From the NCBI GenBank assembly GCA_029582165.1, contig CM055868.1, positions 14,056,001-14,120,000 on the forward strand: 64,000 nucleotides of DNA. The letters are read 5' to 3'. This DNA comes from Portulaca oleracea. Its lineage: Eukaryota > Streptophyta > Magnoliopsida > Caryophyllales > Portulacaceae. The position numbers and the translations under genes are program-made. Positions 11,158 through 22,080 of the stretch are shown piece after piece; the first letter of the stretch is position 1, and the number at the start of each line of letters is the position of its first letter. The notes below the pieces were generated by a model. It had not been told where the DNA came from and did no database searches. It worked only from the letters and a program-made list of their open reading frames with translations.

Positions 11158-11386
11158 TATTTTTTGGGAAGATCTCAATACAAGGAAAGGCTTACCTATG
11201 GTAGCCTGGGATAAGGTTTGCTGACCTAAAGCCTTGGGTGGGTTGGGGCTCAGGAAGATGGAGGCGGTAAATACTGCCTTTCTTTGTAAATTACTATGGA
11301 AAATATTGTTTGGTAAGGTGCTTTGGGTGAATACTGCCTTTCTTTGCATGTGCACTATTCTGTTTCTTCCTTTCTACCTTTCAAAG
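11158..11386 (+). repeat. Duplicated ORF2 fragment at the 5' end of LINE-1, between 24-bp direct repeats
   Basis: 11160-11325 is nearly the same as 15286-15433 (AAGATCTCAATACAAGG…, GGCTCAGGAAGATGGAGG…). It is followed by a second small jump back to GAATACTGCCTTTCTTTG. The insert lies between two exact 24-bp copies of a sequence ending TTTTTTTCCATGTT (11134-11157 and 11387-11410). It is in the sense direction and encodes part of the ORF2 thumb/zf-RVT linker (ALGGLGLRKMEAVNTAF). It retains bases lost from the main copy at about 15330. Confidence 0.85.
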
Positions 11387-11410
11387 TTTTACTTTATTTT
11401 TTTCCATGTT

Positions 11411-12769
11411 GGGGGCGGAAGTGTGTTGAGGCAACCTTAATGGTTGCTGTTTGGATTGTCATGATTCGAGCCTGGTTATTGCTTTGCTATTGGTCCTTCT
11501 TTGTTCATTCTTTTTTACGCCAATTTTTTTATGGCTTGTTCTTACTGTCACAAAATGACAGTCACTTCATACTTGTTCATCTACAGGAGAAAACGATGGG
11601 TGCGACATGCTTGGTTGGTTTGATGTTGACTTTCTAAGTCAATTTATAATGTTTGTTAAGTTGATAGAGAATTTGTGGGTGGTTTGGTTTTTAGTTTGGG
11701 CCTTAATTCTTTGCTGGCCTTATTGGATTTGTGGGCTGTCTATGGACATTGGTGTGACATGCTTGGTTGGTTCCAGCTGGGTACCAACTCATCCTTGGTC
11801 TGAACATTGCCTACCATGGATCAGAGTGCACACTATGTGTCAAGATTGGGTTGACCCCTTTCTTGACCATAGCCTGGGCATTGGTGTTATGCGTGGCTGT
11901 TCAGCTGTTGTTTGGTGGGTTTGGTGCCTTTCCCATTTCAATGATGAGCCTTACATTTTTTTGGCCCTGAGAATGCTGGGAACTTTGTTTTTTTTGTACC
12001 CTTCTGTGTTTTTCACTTGCTTTTGTGCTCGGTTGATTGGGTTGGTTGCTTTGCTTCTCTATCACTGGGTCTGGGAATTGTATTGTTGCTAGGTTAGCAG
12101 TTCATTCTCCAGGGCCTGGCGGGTGTTTACCCGTTCTAGTTGGGTGATGTTTGCTGGTTCTGTCTGGTTACCCTTCCATACCAGGGTGGAATTTTGTCTA
12201 CTATTCATCATCCTCTCCAGTCGTCGTGACGGTATTGGTTTCTTTCTTGACCTTTCCTTGAGCTCGGATGACATGAGTGGCTGCTCAACTATGGTTAGTG
12301 GGGGTTGGTATGCTTGTTCTGTCTATGATGAGCCATTGTTTTCCTGAGATTTTACAAGTTACTACCTTGATCTGGCCCTGAGACTATTGTTTATGTTTCT
12401 TTTATTTACTCTTTTCCCTTGTATTTTTTCCGGCATTTTCTTGGATGGCGGAGTAACTCTAATGGTGTGCTCTTTGTACTCCAGTTTATTTTTTTCTTAC
12501 CTTTGGGTTTGGCTGCTTCATTTGGGGTTGTTGGATGCAGGCCCAATAAGAGATGTTGGTCTACCATGTAGCCACGAGATACTGGACTGCTTGACCGGTT
12601 TTTTGGACTTTGCTCATGGCCGTGCTCATTCTCGGGTTTCTATTGAGCGTTTACTTCAACGACGAATGGTTCCAGCCTTTTTGGTGATTATACTTTTGTT
12701 TTTTTATTTTTGTAATTTTGACCGCGGAGGTTGTTTGTTTGACCGCGAAGGTCTCCTTAGAACGATTAT
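11411..12769 (+). other. LINE-1 5' region with no recognisable ORF1
   Basis: T- and G-rich (many TTGGTT, GTTTGG words). Two diverged blocks, about 11750-11980 and 12125-12390, share word order: GGTT-CAGCTGG/TCTGTCTGG, TTGACC, a GGCTGTTCAGCTGTTGTTTG versus GGCTGCTCAACTATGGTTAG segment, GATGAGCC, and TGGCCCTGAGA. The ORFs in this area are hydrophobic, low-complexity frames with no zinc knuckle or DUF4283-like motif, so I treat them as non-coding. One ends ATG-TGA exactly at the start of ORF2. Confidence 0.55.
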
Positions 12770-13645
12770 GTGAATATAAGAGTTTTATGCTGGAATGTTC
12801 AAGGGGCAAAAAAAGTTGGTCTTTTGAATGAGTTAAGATTCATTCAACGAACTGTTAATCCCGATGTTTTATTTCTTCTTGAGACTATGGTTTCTGATTC
12901 TAATGCTCAAAATCTTCTCAGGAAGTTAGGGTATCCGTGTTATGATTATATTAACCCAATCAATCATGCTGGGGGAATGTGGTGTGCTTGGAATCCAAAT
13001 ACCGTTCAATTGCAGATTTGTGTGAAAGATGACAGATTCTTTCACTGTTTTGTTAATGATTTAATAAATCATTCTAATTTTTTCATTACTGCTTGTTATG
13101 GCCTGGCCCAAGAAAGAGAGATGGATGTTTTTTGGAATAAAATTATTGCTCTCTCCCAATCTGTAGTGGGACCTTGGTGTTTACTTGGAGACTTTAATGA
13201 ATTACTAAGTGCGTCTGAAAAGAGAGGAGGAGCTTTGTTTAATCATCGAAAGTTTTTTCGATTGAATAACTTTCTTTTATCTTCTGGATGTTCTGATGCT
13301 GTGGTTGTAGGGTGTCCTTTTACTTGGAAGAAATTTTGTAAAGGGCATCTAATCTATGAAAAATTGGATAGAGTACTCCTCAATGCTAGCTGGGAGGAGT
13401 TGTATCCTTATTATAGAATTTCTAATGGACCATTTACCTGTTCGGACCATGCTTATGTTTTATTAGATACTAAACCTTGGATGGGAGACAGGAAACAGGC
13501 GGCCTTTAGATTTCAGGATGCTTGGTCTACGTATGATAAAGTACATTCGATAGTCAAAACTAATTGGCGTTGTTATGTTCAAGGATCACCGATGTATCGA
13601 GTGGTACAGAAATTGGTACGAATTAAGAAAGATCTTAAAGTCTAG
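12770..13645 (+). pseudogene. LINE-1 ORF2, AP-endonuclease domain
   Basis: Encodes the exonuclease-endonuclease-phosphatase domain that nicks target DNA for target-primed reverse transcription. Family motifs are visible in order: LCWNVQG (Asn), FLLET (Glu, metal ligand), ACYG, LLGDFNELL (Asp/Asn) and CSDHAYVLL (catalytic Asp-His). The frame starts with GTG-AAT at 12770; the usual ATG is not present, the nearest being ATG-TGA one base out of frame. It ends at a TAG (13643-13645) where relatives usually have Trp before HKSTF, and the same frame resumes at once, so this is a nonsense mutation rather than a natural end. Confidence 0.88.
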
Positions 13646-15344
13646 CACAAAAGTACTTTTAAGAACTTTACCTCTAAATTGAAACGAAATGAGGAGAAAA
13701 TCCAAGAAGTTGAGACCCGCTTGATTGACAACCCGAATAGCGCCCGGTTAAATAATTGGCATTTTCGTTTGTTAAAACAAAGGGAACGGATGCACCTGTT
13801 TAATCAGAAATATTGGGGCCGGTTTTCTAGAAAATATTGGTTGACAAAAGGTGACCGTAATTCTAGATTTTTTCATCAGACAATGAAGGCAAGAAAGAGT
13901 AGGAATTATATTGCTAAACTAAAACTGGATGATAATCTATGGATTGAGGATCTCAATATGATCAAAGATAAGTTTGTTCAGGATTTTCAAGCTCGTTTTA
14001 GGAGTGACACCTCCCAATCCAGGAGGCTGGAAGTAACCTTAGGCCAAGGTTTGACTTTGCAGGACCAAGAATTATTGATTAAGCTAGTCTCTGAGGAGGA
14101 AGTTAGACAAGCTATTTTTCAACAGAACAAGTATAAAGCACCAGGTCCGGATAGATTTAGCATTGCTTTTTTTCAGAATCATTGGAATATAATTAGTCAA
14201 GAGTTGACTCACGCAATCCAACATTTCTTTCAACATGGTCGCCTTCTGAGGCAGGTTAATCATACCCTGATTGCATTAATCCCTAAAGTTGACAATCCGA
14301 CAACAACAAATAATTTTAGGCCTATTAGCCTTTGTAATAGTTTATATAAAATTATCTCCAAAATATTAGTAAATCGGCTACGAGTCGTGCTAGATAAACT
14401 AATTCATCCAACTCAGAGTGCTTTTATTCCTGGCCGGTCGATTCATGATAATATTCTACTTGCACATGAGATTATAAATAAGTTTCAAAATATGAAAGGG
14501 AAGAAAGGTTGTGTGGCCTTAAAATTAGATATGGAAAAGGCCTATGATAGAATAGAATGGGATTATCTGAAGGAGGTCTTACAAAAGATTGGATTTCCCA
14601 ATCAATGGATCATGTGGATTATGGAATGCGTGACTACGGTTTACTATTCTCTTGTTGTTAATGGAGAAACGACAGGTTTCTTTCTCCTTCTAGGGGTATC
14701 CGCCAAGGGGATCCTCTCTCCCCATACCTTTTTCTGCTTTGCATGCAGGGCCTTATCTCTGATCTTTCTTGTGCTGCCTCTACACGCAGCAGTGGTATTT
14801 GCATTAAACTGTCTTCTAATGGGGGTAAAATTCCTTGTCTTTTCTTTGCAGATGATAGTCTATTGTTTTGTCGTGCTAAACTGGAAGACTGTCAACGATT
14901 ACAGGCCATATTACATAAATTTTGTGCCAACTCTGGCCAACTTGTTAATTTTCATAAATCGTCTATGATTTTTCGAAAAATGTGTGTTCGCATGACAAAC
15001 GGATGGTGGCTAGTATTTTTGGGATAAACCGACACAATGCTATAGGAAAGTACTTGGGATGCCCTTTGTTTAAAGGGCGACCTTCCAAAGAAACTTTTGC
15101 TTATTTAGTCGATAACACACAAGCAAAATTGCAACCCTGGAAGGCTAAGTTTGTTTCGAAGGCAGGGCGGGTTGCGCTAATTCAGTCTCACATGGAATCT
15201 ATCACGTCCCATGTCCTACAATGTTTTAGAATTCCAACAAGTACTGCAAATCAGATTGATTCTGTTAATAGATCCTTTTTTTGGAAAGATCTCAATACAA
15301 GGAAAGGCTTACCTATGGTAGCACAGGATAAGGCTGAGACCTAA
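13646..15344 (+). pseudogene. LINE-1 ORF2, reverse-transcriptase domain (frameshifted)
   Basis: Continues ORF2: a linker (WHFRLLKQRERMHLFNQKYW, WLTKGDRNSRFFH) and then RT: YKAPGPDRFSIAFFQ, HTLIALIPK, FRPISLCNSLYKIISKILV, QSAFIPGRSIHDNILLA, LKLDMEKAYDRIEWDYL (first catalytic Asp), then CLFFADDSLLFCR (FADD at 14845-14856, catalytic pair intact). The stretch between these is frameshifted near 14680, where PSRGIRQGDPLSPYLF is split, and again near 14980. The thumb region (YLGCPLFKGRPSKETF, KFVSKAGRVALIQSH) runs to a stop at 15344 beside a small indel (GATAAGGCTGAGACC). Length and order match plant L1-type ORF2. Confidence 0.88.
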
Positions 15345-16441
15345 AGCCTTGGGTGGGTTGGGGCTCAGGAAGATGGAGGCGGTGAATACTGCCTTTCTTT
15401 GTAAATTACTATGGAAAATATTGTTTGGTAAGGGGCTTTGGGTTGAACAAATTCGTGCTAAATATGTTCGTAACAGTAATATTTTTGATATTCAACCAAA
15501 AATTTACAGACTTTTGGGCTTGGAAATCAATTTTAAAAATTAGACCTATCTTTGCAAAGGGCCTTCGGTGGCAGGTTGGTAATGGTGAAAAAATAAAATT
15601 TTGGCTGGATAATTGGTGTGGTCAAGCTAGCCTTGTTAGTAAAGTGTATGGATCTGATTTTTCCTAGGTTGACACCGCTCTGCGTGTTGCTGATTTTATT
15701 AAGGAAGATAGAACGTGGGACATTGATTTTCTTTCTTCTGTGCTCCCACCGGAGGTGATTGCTTCTATCCTCTCAATTCCTCTGCCTCACAATCAGTTGG
15801 AGGACTCTCTTTGCTGGGGTTTGACCAGTTCTGGGGAATTCTCAACGAAATTAGCAACATGGTTAGCCCATGATGGAGTTGATTTTGACCAAGTTTGGAG
15901 ATTTAAGTGGATATGGAAGTTGAATATCCAGCCTAAATTGAAGGTTTTTATGTGGCAAATGTTTCAAGATGCATTGCCTGTTAGAGCACACCTTGCTTAT
16001 CGTGGTACGAATGTTCTTCCGCTGTGCCCTTTGTGTAGCTCATCATCTGAAAATGAGGAACATCTGTTCTTGCACTGTGATTATGCGGATGATGTTTGGC
16101 AATTAGCTAAGCAAAATGGGTGGGTTCAAAACACCCCAGAGCAAACTGATAGGCTTGAAGACTTTATCAATAGATGTAAGGGTTTTTCAGTACGGTCTAT
16201 TGGTAGAATAGTTGCGTTGTTGTGGAGTATTTGGAAAACAAGGAATTTGGTGGTGTTTAGTCAGAAGACTATATCACCGGTCAATACACTATTACGAGCA
16301 AAGCGTGTCTCTAATGAATGGCGAATTAGAGAGCGGTTGGCTGAATCCTTGGGGGGGGCCGGAAACTTGTTCCCCCCTACCAGGCTGACTTCCAAATGGA
16401 TCTCGTGGGCTCCTCCTCCTGAGGGTGTGTATAAAAATTAA
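15345..16441 (+). pseudogene. LINE-1 ORF2, linker and zf-RVT domain
   Basis: GGLGLRKMEAVNTAFLCKLLWK leads into FWLDNWCGQ, then TSSGEFSTKLATW and the zinc-binding tail WRFKWIWKLNIQPKLKVFMW…LPVRAHLAYRG…CPLCSSSSENEEHLFLHCDYADDVW (Cys-x2-Cys…His-x4-Cys). ALLWSIWKTRNLVVF follows. A frameshift near 15470 and a TAG at 15665-15667 interrupt it. The frame ends at 16439-16441, where a one-base shift moves the continuing RNase H into another frame. Confidence 0.85.
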
Positions 16442-16856
16442 CACTGATGGAGCAAGGACCTCGAACAAAGCTGGGGGAGGTTTTATCATTAGGGATACTC
16501 AGGGCATGGTGGTTCGAGTGGCGTCTTTCAATTTGGGGACTTCTTCGATATTGAGCGCTGAAGCCATAGCCATGCATAATGGGATTAGAGCTGCGGTGTC
16601 TAGTTGCATTAGACGTATCATTTTGGAGGGTGATAATCTGGTTCTCATTAATGCTGTCAGAGGTGTGTTCAAAGCTCCTTGGGAGATTGCTAAAGTAGTT
16701 CAAGATATTCAAGAATTCATGACGATGTGTGAAGAGGTGGTGGTACATCATATTTTTCGTGAAGGGAATCTAGCGGCTGATTGGTTAGCCAAATTTGGCA
16801 TTAGTTTAAATTCTTCTTGTTGTTCGATTATAGTTTTCATAGAGATCTATCCTTAA
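16425..16856 (+). pseudogene. LINE-1 ORF2, C-terminal RNase H domain
   Basis: About 140 residues of the RVT_3/RNase H type: CIKINTDGARTSNKAGGGF (Asp), ILSAEAIAMHNGI (Glu), IILEGDNLVLINAV (Asp) and IFREGNLAADWLAKFG (C-terminal Asp). The set of acidic residues looks complete. It ends at a TAA and is followed by an 84-bp 3' UTR and the poly-A. In plant L1-type elements this domain removes RNA from the RNA-DNA hybrid. It is out of frame with the preceding zf-RVT part. Confidence 0.85.
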
Positions 16857-16940
16857 TTGTAAGAGAGGACGCGTTTGGGAGATCCCTTGAGAGAAGGGCT
16901 TCCTAGCATTTGTAGGTTTTCCCTTTGATTAAAAAAAAAC

Positions 16941-16955
16941 TGTGTGCGCCATAAA
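16941..16955. repeat. LINE-1 target-site duplication, 3' copy
   Basis: TGTGTGCGCCATAAA directly follows the poly-A tail; the 5' copy is at 11109-11123. Confidence 0.9.
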
Positions 16956-17291
16956 AGTATTATCTCAAAAATCGTGAAAAGCTAAGGGGGCATTTCGTAT
17001 CAGTGAGTTTGGATATGGGAACTGGAATACATAAATTGGTAATACAACTTCTATGTTTGTTTTATGGGAATTATAAAAATTGTGGAATTGGGAATGGAAA
17101 TAGAAACCCCTAACTCTCACTAATGTGTTACTAGGGGGAGGGGTGATAATTAATTATGAGAATTCATAAGTTATCCAAAATATCAATATTATCCTCATAC
17201 TATGTTACCAATATTACCTCACTCAATTTAAATTAATAAAGGATATTTTAATAAATGTATATTTATTCTCAATATCACCCCTACTTTGAAT

Positions 17292-17813
17292 CAGGGGCAG
17301 ATCTACATGTATGTGAGTGGTGTCAATTGGTACCACTAAATTTTTTTTAAAAAAAATCTGCTTATAAAAAAAGGAAGCATATTTAATAATATATACAATT
17401 TGACACCAAACTTGATAAAAATTGACTGGGTAGCTCACTGGTCCATCGCGTGCCAGTCATAGGAACTGATTTGTTAAGCAGGTCGCGGGTTCAATCCCTA
17501 GTCCTGCCCATAGCTATTCCAATTCTTTTTAATTTACAGCAGGCACATCAAGTAATTTACTGCAGGCGTATCAAGTAGGTCGCGGGTTCAATCCTAGTGT
17601 CGCCTCTCTTTAGCTATTTCGATATTTTTTTTTTAGTTTACAGCAGGCATATATAGTTATTTAATATCATTTTTAGAGCTTACTTTGACATTTTTGTATT
17701 AGATTATCATGAATTGATTATATTTTGACTTTTATTTTAGCGCTTATTTATATTTAATTTTTTGTAAGAAAATTATCTGACACCACAAACTTTGAATCCT
17801 GGATCCGCCACTG
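17292..17813. mobile_element. hAT-type MITE (522 bp) with 8-bp target duplication and tRNA-like interior
   Basis: The ends CAGGGGCAGATCTACATG and, complemented, CAGTGGCGGATCCAGGATTC are imperfect inverted repeats continuing to TGGTGTCA on both arms. It is flanked by the exact 8-bp duplication CTTTGAAT (17284-17291 and 17814-17821), diagnostic for hAT. The interior contains a tRNA-like segment (next entry). No transposase. Confidence 0.9.
17425..17655 (+). repeat. tRNA-like segment with duplicated box B inside the hAT MITE
   Basis: GGGTAGCTCACTGG resembles a tRNA box A, and GTCGCGGGTTCAATCCCTAG is a good box B/T-arm. The B-box part plus about 100 bases (…AGCTATTCC, TTTACAGCAGGCA) is repeated at 17577-17655 as GTCGCGGGTTCAATCCTAGT…AGCTATTTCG…TTTACAGCAGGCA. 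It looks like a SINE head that was captured or inserted, then partly duplicated. It is unlikely to be a functional tRNA. Confidence 0.6.
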
Positions 17814-18186
17814 CTTTGAATTATCATGTTATTAACAACAAGAAACTTGTGAATTCATAAACTTGTTCTCATTCCTATTCCCATTGTGAATTCTTACTCT
17901 TATTATGAATTATCATTCTCATTCTCATTTCCATTAGATACCAAACAGGCCACAAAATCGCCAACTAATAAGAAACAATGGGAGTATGAAATTAGCAACA
18001 ATCATTAACAATTTTCTAATAGAATTCTTGATTACAGAACTTAAGACATGTTTTTTAGGCCATATGCCAACCTGCACTTGCACCTGCACTTACATGCACC
18101 AAACTCTACATACCTACACCAAATTGCATCAACATGCACCAACCTTCCCTTACTTGCACTGACCTATACCTACTCGCACTGAATCT

Positions 18187-18940
18187 AAAAATTAGTTATC
18201 TTAGTAAATATTAATGTTTACAAGTAAATTTATTCTCAATAAATAATGCTTTCATACACTTTACACAATTAAAATATTCAGGTGAATTTTTGAATTAAAA
18301 ATAATTTCATATATCAAATAATCAAATTAGATGATTAGCAAAATTAATTTAATATATTCTTAAGAATTGTCGACTAGTGAAATGGAACGCATATTGATTG
18401 CATCATCTTAATAGGGAGGGTAACAATGTAATTACTGTCGGAAAATTACTTGATTTAAATATAAAATTATGTTTAATTTTCTTATTTAAATTTAATTTAT
18501 TTTGGTTTATTACGCTTGGGTTGCCATTCTTTTATCAAATTATTGGAAAGTTGTTATCAGGAAACAAAAAATACTATAAAGTTAAATTAGTCTATTTAGT
18601 TGAAAAGTATTATCCAATTTCCTACGAGTTGTTAACACGGGTGTGGTAAACAATTATTAATGTCTATTGCTTTATTTTATTTTTTTCTTTGTATTGTTCG
18701 CTTATCTTCTTATATAATCCATTTGTGTAAGCTTTTTAAGCATAATTGACTATTTTCAAGTTATTGAAAATTTGTTATTGAAAGAAAAAAAAAACATTGT
18801 AAACTTTAATTAGTCTTTTAATTGAAACCTCCTTTCTAAATTCCTAGAACTGGTTGACACTTTTGTGATGGACAATTATTATGAATATAAGTTTTACGTA
18901 GTTTGCATGAAACGCATATGCAGGAGGCAAAATTTTGTCG
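18187..18940. other. AT-rich interior, nothing recognised
   Basis: No ORF with a known motif. ATTATGAATATAAG at about 18877-18891 recurs as ATTATGAATATAAT at 20255-20268, bracketing the LTR-like block. Confidence 0.5.
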
Positions 18941-19129
18941 GCAAAAAAAAATGACACGTGAAAAAAATATTAATTTTTGTTTGGCCAATCACAAATTACA
19001 ACGTGTCAAGTTGACTTCGACGGACCCATTTGTTGGAAATTAAATTCCGATCAATCACTATATGACAAGTGTCAGAGAAGATACAGAAAATTATAATTAT
19101 TTCTTTATTTATAATTAACAGAATAATTA

Positions 19130-20252
19130 ATTAACTTGGGCCCAAGCCCAAAGCCAAACTCAAACCCTTGGGCTAGGCATTTAGGGCCTATAAAAGGGGG
19201 TCCTCCCCCTTCATTTTTCACTCCCCCGAGCATTCTCCACTCCAAATGCTTCAGAAGATCAAGCTATCAGTGGCCTCCAACTACCAAGCACCAAGGATCG
19301 AAGTCTGCAAAAGTTCAAGATCGAGTCTCCAAGTTTTCAACCCGTCTTCATCAAGAACAACGACATAGTTCTTCGGCAAGACACTCGACAGTCTACACTC
19401 TGTAGTCTACCCCCTAGGTGTTCGACATTCTGCACTCTAGAGGTTTCAGAAGATCGAACTGCAAGCGACCTCCAACTACCAAGTGTCAAGGATCAAGGTT
19501 TGCAAAAGCTCCAAGCCTCTACTGCATCAACATCAAGAACTGTTATAGAGTTCTTCGGCGAGACCTACAAAGCCTTCAGAAGATTGAACTACAAATGTTC
19601 TCCAGCTACAAGCCACAAGGACCATGTAGGCTAGTTCAACAACTTCTGTTCTTCGCATCAAAGACTGCGGTTGTCTTCCTTGTCTTGTTCATCAATCGAG
19701 ACCAAGCACTCAAGCCCTCGCATTCAACAACTTGAAGAACTGCACTCTAGCTTGCCAAGATTTTATGTCGGTGGTTTGCCAACATCGAACTACAAACGCT
19801 CTCCAGCTACAAGCGACAAGGACCAACGTCGACTAGTTCAACAACTTCTGTTCTTTGCCGCAAAGGATGTGTTCGTCTTCTTCATTTGGTTCATCGATCG
19901 AGACCAAGCACTCAAGCCCTCACATCCAAGAACTTGAAGAAACCGATAGTCAACCTGTAGATGGTTAAAGTTCGAGCAACCTCCACCTACCAAGCATTAA
20001 GGGGATCAACGCTCAAAACCTTCAGCGTAAGAACTACTACAAGAGTCCTTCAGCTAGACATGCATTCGAGATCGAGATCAAGCGTCCGCGCCCTCGGCTC
20101 ACCCAAGTTTCGAGAGATCAAATCTGAGGATTACTTTATTGTACTTAATACAGATATTGTACTCACATACATTTAAATATTAATACAGAATGATTAGTTT
20201 CTCAATTTCCTATCTTAATTATTAAATTTTAGACTCGAAATTTGTGTTGACA
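19130..20252 (+). mobile_element. LTR-like promoter/repeat block with TATA box and internal duplications
   Basis: TATAAAA at 19189-19195 is followed immediately by a perfect hairpin GGGGG-TCCT-CCCCC (19196-19209). The following kilobase is GC-richer and built from diverged repeats: GAACTACAAATGTTCTCCAG at about 19584 and GAACTACAAACGCTCTCCAG at about 19785, both followed by AGTTCAACAACTTCTGTTCTT and GAGACCAAGCACTCAAGCCC, a period near 200. It ends in AT-rich DNA (TTAATACAGAATG) and GTGTTGACA at about 20252, a plausible LTR 3' end. No coding domains. A solo LTR is the best reading, but no target duplication confirms it. Confidence 0.45.
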
Positions 20253-20654
20253 ACATATTATGAATATAATGTTTATGTATTTTTTTCATTTTTATACATA
20301 ATTATGAAAATTCGTAATAATTGTAATTTTTATATATAACTATAAAAAATATTAATTAATATGGTAGTAAAAACATCGTAAAAAGTTCCTAAATTGCAAT
20401 AACTTACCGTTTGAAAATCAAATTAAAATATCTTACGCTTATATTGTCACACATGCATTTACATTATTTAACGTGCACCAACCTACACCTATCTGCATCA
20501 ACCTGCATTAACCTAAACTTACATGCACCAACATGCATCAACTTGCAAACTGCAATTTTTCAACTAGTCTAAGGGCTTGTTCGTTAGAGCAATAGAAAAA
20601 ACACAGTTTGCAGGTGAATGTAGGTTGATGCAGGTAAGTGCATGTTAGTGTAGG

Positions 20655-21095
20655 TAGGGGTGTCCAACAAAAACCGAAACCAAAAACCAAACCGCATAAA
20701 CCAAACCAGTAAAAGTGGTTAACCATTTGGATTTTTTGAAAATGACGGTTTAGGTTAACCAAACCGGTTTAAGCGGCTTAAGTTTCGATTTAGCATTTTT
20801 GAAACGATTAAGCACGGTTAATCGGTCTTCATTAATTTAGTTGCAAAATTTGAAATTTAAAGCAAAATGATAATTTTTCTTCCTTACTTGTTACTTTAAA
20901 TTTCTAAGAACTGATGGTTAACCATAAATCGAACCCGAAAAAACGGTTAAACATGATATCAATGCGGTTAACCGGCGGTTTCGGTTTGGTTTTGGTTTAT
21001 AGTTACCTAAAGCGGTTTAGGTTTAGGTTTATAAAACTCGAAAACCACATATGCGTATAACCAAAATTGCGGTTAACCGGTTTTGGACACCCCTA
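20655..21095. mobile_element. hAT-type MITE (TAGGGGTGTCC ends)
   Basis: Perfect terminal inverted repeats TAGGGGTGTCCAA / TTGGACACCCCTA bound 441 bp. The flanks AGTGTAGG (20647-20654) and AGTGCAGG (21096-21103) match at 7 of 8 positions, as expected of an aged hAT target duplication. The body is made of degenerate CGGTTAACC and AAACCAAACC words on both strands, so the whole can fold back. No ORF. Confidence 0.82.
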
Positions 21096-21289
21096 AGTGC
21101 AGGTAGGTGCATCCTTCATCCCATGAACTAAAGTTCATGAAAAGGTTGATTCGTGTTGAATTTCAATCAATAGTTTCTTTTAGTGCAGGTAGGTGCATGT
21201 TGGTGTAGGTTGGATAATGTAAATGCAAGTGGGATAATGCAAGTGGGATAATGTAAGTGCAAGTTATTGCATTTTTTTCACACCATAAG

Positions 21290-22080
21290 TAATTGCAATT
21301 TATGAACATGTTGATAATGTTGTTAGTACCATATCAATTAATATTTTATATGGTTATATATTAATAACGCTACTAGTATTAGGTAATTTTATAATTATGT
21401 TAAAAAATGAGAAAATACATAAAAATCTTAAACATAATATGCATTCCATACAAACAACATATTTTTCTTGATACTATGTAATTTATCAAACTTATATCTC
21501 ATCCCTAACTTAATTTATTACTTCTCTATTTTGAGTATTATATATTAAGACGTTGGGAATAGATAACCTAATAATACCAAAGAAAAAATAAAATAAATGC
21601 AATAGATGTAAATAATTATTTATCACTCGTGTTAACAAGTCGTAAAAATTGGACAAGACGTCGTACTTTTCAATTAAATGGATTAACTTAACTTTATAGT
21701 AGGTTTTTTTAAATCTTTTTCTTATAAAAACATTCCATTAATTTGATAGAAGAATGATTAACTCAAAAGTAAACCAAGTTAAAATTAAATGTAAATAAAA
21801 AATGAAAATCTAAATTTAAATCAACTATTGTCTTAACAGTAAAGCATTGTTATCCTCTTCTAAAGGATGCCGTAATCAATATCCGCTTCTTTTCTTCCAT
21901 CGACAATTTATAAGAATATATTAAATTAATTTTCTAATCTTCTAATTCGATCTTTTGTAATATATAAAATTATTTATCATTTATTAGATGAATATTTTAA
22001 TTTTGTAAAGCGTACGAAAATATTATTTATTGAATTAAAAATTAATATTGGTAAATGTTAAAATTTGTTAAAATATTTTT
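21290..22080. other. AT-rich non-coding interior of the composite
   Basis: No ORF or repeat that I can name. Confidence 0.5.

Larger units (their letters stand above)
11124..16940 (+). mobile_element. LINE-1: L1-type non-LTR retrotransposon, nearly full length, decayed
   Basis: A 5.8-kb element bounded by a perfect 15-bp target duplication and ending in TTTGATT plus nine A. ORF2 remnants occur in the expected order: endonuclease, reverse transcriptase, zf-RVT and RNase H (12770-16856). No ORF1 with an RNA-binding zinc knuckle is recognisable. 11411-12769 is T/G-rich with degenerate internal repeats (see findings). The first 290 bases contain a duplicated ORF2 segment. Several stops and frameshifts make it inactive. 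Confidence 0.88.
16986..17953. mobile_element. MITE with GGGGGCATTT…/GTGGCCTGTTTGGTATC ends, split by a nested hAT MITE
   Basis: The left end GGGGGCATTTCGTATCAG matches the complement of the right end TTAGATACCAAACAGGCCAC. Inside, GGGAATTATAAAAATTGTGG-type sequence on the left mirrors ATTCACAA/AATTCATAA-type sequence on the right. Without the nested 522-bp hAT element plus duplicate it would be about 440 bp. The ends suggest PIF/Harbinger or a related superfamily. A clear target duplication was not seen. Confidence 0.6.

Noticed and set aside
12387..12773. 128-codon ORF immediately upstream of LINE-1 ORF2, ending at its start
   Set aside because: Hydrophobic, low-complexity translation of T/G-rich repeats with no zinc knuckle or DUF4283 motif; most likely a chance frame.
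17425..17510. Functional tRNA gene
   Set aside because: Box A and box B are present, but the acceptor stem and anticodon arm do not pair properly and the segment is inside a MITE.
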